A DNA stretch of 64,000 bases from Leisingera aquimarina DSM 24565 (GTDB lineage: Bacteria; Pseudomonadota; Alphaproteobacteria; Rhodobacterales; Rhodobacteraceae), in NCBI RefSeq assembly GCF_000473165.1, contig NZ_KI421504.1:3324094-3388093 (forward strand). The letters run 5' to 3'. How positions within the stretch are numbered: position 1 is the first letter of the stretch; each line of letters starts with the position of its first letter. Made by a program: the position numbers and the translations under genes. Positions 62,236 through 64,000 of this stretch are shown piece by piece. Under the pieces are notes generated by a model. The model saw only the letters and a program-made list of their open reading frames with translations. It had not been told where the DNA came from and did no database searches.

Positions 62236-64000
62236 TTACGCAGCCTTTTCGCCTGCCGCGGGTAAGGAAACCCGGAATGCGCCGCCGCCGTGCCCCGGCA
62301 GATAGGAAACATTGCCGCCCAGCCGTTGCATGACCTCCCGGCAGATTGCGAGGCCAAGCCCGGCCCCGCCTGCCCGCTCGGGGCTGACGCGCGAGAATTT
62401 CTCGAAAATCATCTGTTGAAATTCTGCCGGCACGCCGCTGCCGTTGTCGGTGAAGTCGATCTGCAGCCACCCGCTGGTTGCGGAGGCGGAAATGGACAGC
62501 TCCGGCTCCGCGGCATCGCAATACTTCTGGGCGTTGGCGATCAGGTTGATAAAGACCTGCGCCAGCCGGTCGAGGTCGGAAGATATGCGGAACCCTTCTG
62601 TTGCAGGATTGCGGCGAACCTTGAGCGGACGGTCCGATCCCGCCAGTGCGGCAGCAACCGCATGGTCCAGCACGTCCGGCAGCGCGCCCGCCGACATGTT
62701 AAGGCTCACTTGGCCGTTCTCCAGCACGCTGAGGTCCAGAAGATCGTTGAGCAGCCGGGTCAGCCGCAGCGTTTCGTCATGGATGATCCCGGCATAGTGG
62801 CGCTGATCCTGCCCACTCAGCTGCCCGTCATCGCGCAAAATTTCCGAAAACGCCCGGATCGAGGTCATCGGCGTGCGCAACTCATGGCTGACCTGGCTAA
62901 GGAAGGCGTCCTTTTGCTCGGAGATTTGCGTAAGCTTCTCGTTTGTTTCCCGCAACTTGCGTGCTGTCGCTGTCAGCTCTGCCGATTGCGTCTCCAAGCG
63001 GCTGGAATACTCCAGCATCTGGGCGGTTTCATCTGCAACCGCCAGCAGATCCGCAACCGAAACCGAGGAGCCGCCGGCGATCTGGCCAATCATTGCGTGT
63101 GCTGCCGCCGCGCCGATGGAGGCGCTCAGCTCGCGCTCCAACCGTTCCAGAAAAGCCGGTGTCGGCTCCGGCAGCGGGCCGCGGCCGCCCTGCCGCAGCC
63201 GCTCGCGCTGAAAGAACGCTTGCGCTTCTGCAGCACCCAGAATCCGCTGCGACATGATCATCAGGTCTTCGCATTGCGCCACCGATCCGGTCCAGCCGCG
63301 CGGGCCGGCGGAATGATCAAAGACATTGACGAATTGCGCGCCCTGCAGCCGCTCCAGCGGGCTGGGAAAGCTCATCAGCGACACCAGGCAGAACACCAGC
63401 GCATTCAGACTCATCGACCACATCACGGCATGGACCGTCGGATCCATCCCTTCGATCCCGAACAGCGCCTCCGGGCGCAGCCAGCTGAGGCCGAACAGAC
63501 CATCGCGCAGGATATGCTCTGGTAAAAGCCCGCCGCCCAATGCCGGCAGCAGCATGGTGTAGAGCCAGATGGCAAACCCCACCGAAAGCCCGGCCAGTGC
63601 GCCGCTGCGGGTGGCGCCGCGCCAGAACAACCCGCCAACCAGCGCGGGCAGAATTTGCGCCACACCGGCAAAGGAGATCAGACCGATGGCGGCCAGTGCC
63701 GCGGCACCGCCGGACAGGTGGTAATAGAAATACCCCAGCGCCATGATCACCGCGATCGACACCCGCCGTGACAGCAGCACTACATTGCGCACATCGCCAG
63801 AGACCGACGCCCGGCGGTTCTGCAGCCGCAGCCAGACCGGCATCACGATATGGTTCGACACCATCGTCGACAGTGCCATGGCGGCCACAATCACCATCGA
63901 CGTTGCCGAGGAAAAACCGCCTAGGAAGGACAGGACTGCCAATCCCTGCTGCCCCTGCTGCAGCGGCACTGTCAGTACAAACATGTCCGGATTGGCGCCT
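62236..64000 (-). CDS. Sodium:solute symporter-histidine kinase fusion, 5' end outside window
   Basis: The frame is open through the right edge; about 588 C-terminal residues are visible. The first 210 are membrane segments of the SSS fold (F-S-S-A-T-S-M-V-I-V-A, L-P-A-L-V-G-G-L-F-W-R-G-A-T). A PAS-like linker and coiled coil follow, then HisKA with the phospho-accepting His in S-H-E-L-R-T-P-M, and HATPase_c with N-L-I-A-N-A-Q-K-Y and G-A-G-L-G-L-A-I. This is the CbrA-type sensor, which couples substrate transport to nutrient signalling. A partner regulator is not in view. Confidence 0.92.
   Translation of the reverse strand, partial: GANPDMFVLTVPLQQGQQGLAVLSFLGGFSSATSMVIVAAMALSTMVSNHIVMPVWLRLQNRRASVSGDVRNVVLLSRRVSIAVIMALGYFYYHLSGGAAALAAIGLISFAGVAQILPALVGGLFWRGATRSGALAGLSVGFAIWLYTMLLPALGGGLLPEHILRDGLFGLSWLRPEALFGIEGMDPTVHAVMWSMSLNALVFCLVSLMSFPSPLERLQGAQFVNVFDHSAGPRGWTGSVAQCEDLMIMSQRILGAAEAQAFFQRERLRQGGRGPLPEPTPAFLERLERELSASIGAAAAHAMIGQIAGGSSVSVADLLAVADETAQMLEYSSRLETQSAELTATARKLRETNEKLTQISEQKDAFLSQVSHELRTPMTSIRAFSEILRDDGQLSGQDQRHYAGIIHDETLRLTRLLNDLLDLSVLENGQVSLNMSAGALPDVLDHAVAAALAGSDRPLKVRRNPATEGFRISSDLDRLAQVFINLIANAQKYCDAAEPELSISASATSGWLQIDFTDNGSGVPAEFQQMIFEKFSRVSPERAGGAGLGLAICREVMQRLGGNVSYLPGHGGGAFRVSLPAAGEKAA

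Noticed and set aside
60716-62305. Plus-strand open frame of 529 codons opposite the FliM/FliN-family gene
   Set aside because: Antisense to a gene with a recognisable SpoA domain; His/Arg/Gln-rich shadow.
1-64000. tRNA, rRNA or CRISPR loci
   Set aside because: No cloverleaf-like T-loop consensus, rRNA sequence or regularly spaced direct repeats were recognised by eye; a covariance-model scan would settle this.

Overview
The window looks like a chromosomal segment of a marine alphaproteobacterium of the Roseobacter group (Rhodobacteraceae, closest in feel to Leisingera/Phaeobacter/Ruegeria). This rests on high GC, the soxBDAG sarcosine oxidase operon, ccmI-ruvX-DUF1289, TRAP and ABC uptake systems, the acs-adk-DUF4212-symporter cluster, and short Roseobacter-type palindromic repeats between genes. 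No species is claimed. No rRNA, tRNA or CRISPR array was seen.

Layout. 1-4.9 kb: a LysM/Ig-like cell-wall protein cut by the left edge, a LOG-family protein, RarD, Fe superoxide dismutase and two related small secreted proteins. 4.9-10.2 kb: soxBDAG (sarcosine to glycine, formaldehyde and peroxide). 10.4-14.8 kb: ccmI-ruvX-DUF1289, a rhodanese preceded by a perfect 36-bp palindrome, a PhyH-like dioxygenase and a TauE exporter. 14.9-23.8 kb: a genomic island inserted in dusA. It carries a tyrosine recombinase, a PrtN-like protein, an orphan type I restriction HsdR and an IS5-family element that truncates its neighbours. The native dusA 5' end lies stranded at the far end. 23.9-27.1 kb: a TRAP transporter. 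27.5-37.0 kb: acetyl-CoA synthetase, adenylate kinase, a two-part sodium:solute symporter with its cNMP/CBS/DUF294 partner, a membrane-anchored DnaQ-like exonuclease and a flavin reductase.

37-50 kb: an iron-sulfur protein, then a reductive pyrimidine catabolism locus: preT-preA, dihydropyrimidinase, an M20-family carbamoyl-amino-acid amidohydrolase, an ABC transporter and a RutR-type TetR regulator. A perfect match to the RutR operator lies between the regulator and the catabolic operon. Two degenerate copies lie before preT and before the ABC binding-protein gene, so the sequence suggests one regulon from uptake to beta-alanine-type products. 50-52.6 kb: a decaying surface-protein gene with an in-frame amber codon and an IS insertion. 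52.6-57.0 kb: DprE2-like, DprE1-like, GtrA and a collapsed HAD-UbiA gene, divergent from a GT-C-like membrane protein. This is a polyprenyl-phosphate pentose (DPA-like) module whose first enzyme is broken here. 57-64 kb: GapR (DUF2312), small proteins, a persulfide/sulfur cluster (metallo-hydrolase, two YeeE/YedE halves, a TIGR01244 protein), a FliM/FliN-family protein with a Gly/Asp/Met tail, and a symporter-histidine kinase fusion cut by the right edge.
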